Below, one piece after another: positions 20,687 through 22,362 of a DNA stretch of 22,362 nt. The stretch covers positions 8,658 through 31,019 of the forward strand of contig DALI01000039.1 in the NCBI GenBank assembly GCA_002496725.1, read 5' to 3'. The stretch is from Euryarchaeota archaeon UBA181. Its GTDB lineage: Archaea > Thermoplasmatota > Poseidoniia > Poseidoniales > Thalassarchaeaceae. The notes beneath the pieces are model-generated. The model was not told the DNA's origin. It did no database searches and saw only the letters and a list, made by a program, of their open reading frames with translations. The position numbers and the translations under genes are program-made. The number at the start of each line of letters is the position of its first letter. Position 1 is the first letter of the stretch.

Positions 20687-22333
20687 ATGAAGTATGTCGT
20701 AGTTACCGGGGGAGTCCTGTCAGGATTAGGCAAAGGAGTGACTGCCAGTAGCATCGGAGTTCTGCTCAAATCGGCTGGATTAAGAGTCACTTCTATCAAG
20801 ATAGATCCATACTTGAACAGTGATGCAGGTACGATGTCCCCATTCGAGCATGGTGAAGTGTTTGTCCTAGATGACGGAGGTGAGGTAGACCTTGATCTCG
20901 GAAATTATGAGAGGTTCTTGGATGTGGCTCTGACAAGAGACAATAACATTACCACAGGCAAGGTCTATGCGGAAGTTATTGAGAAGGAGAGGAGGGGCGA
21001 CTATCTGGGAAAGACCGTGCAGGTAGTTCCACACATAACGAATGAAATCCAAGAGTGGATTGAGAGGGTGGCACATGTTCCCGCTGATGGCTCGGACAGG
21101 ACTCCTGATGCCTGTGTAATAGAATTGGGAGGCACGGTAGGGGACATAGAGAGTGCTCCTTTCATAGAGGCATTGCGACAGTTCCAATTCAGAGCAGGAA
21201 AGGGGAACGTATGCTTCGTACATGTTAGCTTAGTTCCAGTAATGGGGCCAGTTGGCGAACAGAAGACGAAGCCCACCCAACATACTGTCAAGGAGTTGCG
21301 TGGCCTAGGAATAATTCCGGACATACTAGTCTGCCGCTCGGAGAATCCCTTGGACTCCGAGACAAAATCGAAATTGGCGGCCTTCTGCCATGTTGGGGAA
21401 GATGCTGTTGTCTCGGCACATGATGTTTCCAATCTGTATCAGATTCCCATTTCACTTCACAAGCAATCTGTTCTAAGTATGGTTTCTAATAATCTAGGTT
21501 TCGATGTTCCTGATGATCTCCCAATGCTCGATGAGTGGAAAGTAATGGCTGATAAGGTCGACATACTGGAGGAGGAGGTTAGAATAGCTATGGTTGGCAA
21601 ATACACTGGGCTCTCAGATTCGTATCTTTCTGTCATCAAAGCACTCCAGCACAGTGCCTTTGCGGTGAATAGGAAGCTCGTCATAGATTGGATAGAGTCA
21701 ACTGACTTGGATCCTATCGATAAGACGCAGGGTCACGACGAAGCATGGAGGGTACTGAGGTCGGCGGATGGAATCTTAGTACCTGGTGGCTTTGGAAATC
21801 GTGGAGTAGAGGGTAAGATTGCCGCAGCTAACTATGCTAGAGTCAATAGTGTGCCATATCTGGGAGTGTGTCTGGGCCTGCAGATTGCTACGATAGAGTT
21901 CTGTCGTAACGTTCTAGGCCTCGATGGTGCTAATTCCGCTGAATTTGATGAGGGTGCCCCCATACAGGCTGTTGTCTTCATGCCCGAGATATCCAAAACT
22001 CACATGGGAGGCACTATGAGGCTAGGAACCAAGCCAACTCCCTTCTTAGTGGATGATTGTAAGATGCGCAGATTATACGGTGGCGTGAACCATGTAGACG
22101 AGCGTCACAGGCATCGCTATGAGGTTAATCCAGATCTTATCGAAAGAATTGAGTCCGCTGGACTGATATATGTGGGTAAGGATGAGACCGGGGTGAGATG
22201 CGAGATAATGGAGCTTGAAGGACATCCATACTACGTTGGGACACAGTATCATCCAGAGTTCAAATCTAGACCAGGTAGGCCCAGTCCACCTTTCCTCGGG
22301 TTGCTGAAAGCTTCCTGCGGCTATGAAATCTGA
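20687..22333 (+). CDS. pyrG: CTP synthase (glutamine-hydrolysing)
   Basis: It aminates UTP to CTP using ATP and ammonia from glutamine, the last step of pyrimidine nucleotide synthesis. The 548-residue product is complete and of usual length. The synthetase domain (about 1-265) has GGVLSGLGKGVTAS (8-21, P-loop), KIDPYLNSDAGTMSPFEHGE (38-57), DLDLGNYERF, ELGGTVGDIES (146-156) and KPTQHTVKELRGLGIIPD (195-212). The glutaminase domain (about 298-545) has GGFGNRG (367-373), the nucleophile C395 in GVCLGLQ, and H522/E524 in YHPEF. No Shine-Dalgarno precedes the ATG at 20687, so a leaderless transcript is likely, but no strong box A is visible in the 107-base gap after the divergent dehydrogenase. 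The last 29 bases of the window after the stop hold nothing I recognise. Confidence 0.98.
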   Translation: MKYVVVTGGVLSGLGKGVTASSIGVLLKSAGLRVTSIKIDPYLNSDAGTMSPFEHGEVFVLDDGGEVDLDLGNYERFLDVALTRDNNITTGKVYAEVIEKERRGDYLGKTVQVVPHITNEIQEWIERVAHVPADGSDRTPDACVIELGGTVGDIESAPFIEALRQFQFRAGKGNVCFVHVSLVPVMGPVGEQKTKPTQHTVKELRGLGIIPDILVCRSENPLDSETKSKLAAFCHVGEDAVVSAHDVSNLYQIPISLHKQSVLSMVSNNLGFDVPDDLPMLDEWKVMADKVDILEEEVRIAMVGKYTGLSDSYLSVIKALQHSAFAVNRKLVIDWIESTDLDPIDKTQGHDEAWRVLRSADGILVPGGFGNRGVEGKIAAANYARVNSVPYLGVCLGLQIATIEFCRNVLGLDGANSAEFDEGAPIQAVVFMPEISKTHMGGTMRLGTKPTPFLVDDCKMRRLYGGVNHVDERHRHRYEVNPDLIERIESAGLIYVGKDETGVRCEIMELEGHPYYVGTQYHPEFKSRPGRPSPPFLGLLKASCGYEI

Positions 22334-22362
22334 AGTTTGTCTGAGATCTCGGACATATGAAA

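Overview
The window reads as a compact archaeal chromosome segment. Archaeal or eukaryote-like genes are a group II chaperonin (thermosome), the KEOPS kinase Bud32, an archaeal-type quinolinate synthase, and a small protein resembling one known from Thermoplasmatota. They sit beside genes of bacterial affinity: DnaK, leucyl aminopeptidase and SDR-type threonine dehydrogenase. Together with large acidic secreted and surface proteins, this suggests a heterotrophic, probably marine member of Thermoplasmatota (Marine Group II/III, 'Ca. Poseidoniales'-like). That placement is inference from gene content. No rRNA, mobile element, CRISPR array or integrated virus is visible, and no gene-free stretch exceeds 300 bases.

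Left part (1-6410). A leftward operon of bud32, the XTP/dITP pyrophosphatase rdgB and a small membrane protein (cut by the window edge) runs off the left end. Divergent from it is nadA. nadA converges, with a 2-base gap, on a leftward pair: an Mrp/Nbp35-type ATPase and a large membrane protein that joins a PAP2/Aur1-like lipid phosphatase domain to an extracytoplasmic beta-rich domain. Divergent from mrp is a small arsenate-reductase/LMW-phosphatase gene, followed by tRNA-Gly(GCC) with an encoded CCA end.

Middle (6424-13747). A leftward three-gene operon encodes a small DUF6015-like protein, an acyltransferase-3 membrane enzyme and a 1027-residue secreted, membrane-anchored surface protein. 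Rightward lie an agmatinase-family ureohydrolase and, 4 bases later, a secreted M14 metallocarboxypeptidase with a C-terminal sorting-like anchor.

Right part (13846-22362). An M17 leucyl aminopeptidase abuts, tail to tail with no spare base, a proteostasis block: dnaK preceded by an Hsp20-like gene on the minus strand, and a divergent thermosome gene on the plus strand, sharing one short control region. The thermosome 3' end overlaps that of an SDR L-threonine 3-dehydrogenase. The last gene is a complete CTP synthase, pyrG.

Functionally, the secreted carboxypeptidase, cytosolic aminopeptidase, ureohydrolase and threonine dehydrogenase fit peptide and amino-acid use. DnaK, the Hsp20-like protein and the thermosome form a chaperone cluster. 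The least ordinary items are a completely cysteine-free Mrp homolog that has lost the Fe-S CxxC motif, the unusual Hsp20-like partner of DnaK, a chaperonin subunit with Arg in place of the Gly of the GDGTT motif, and the PAP2/beta-domain fusion.
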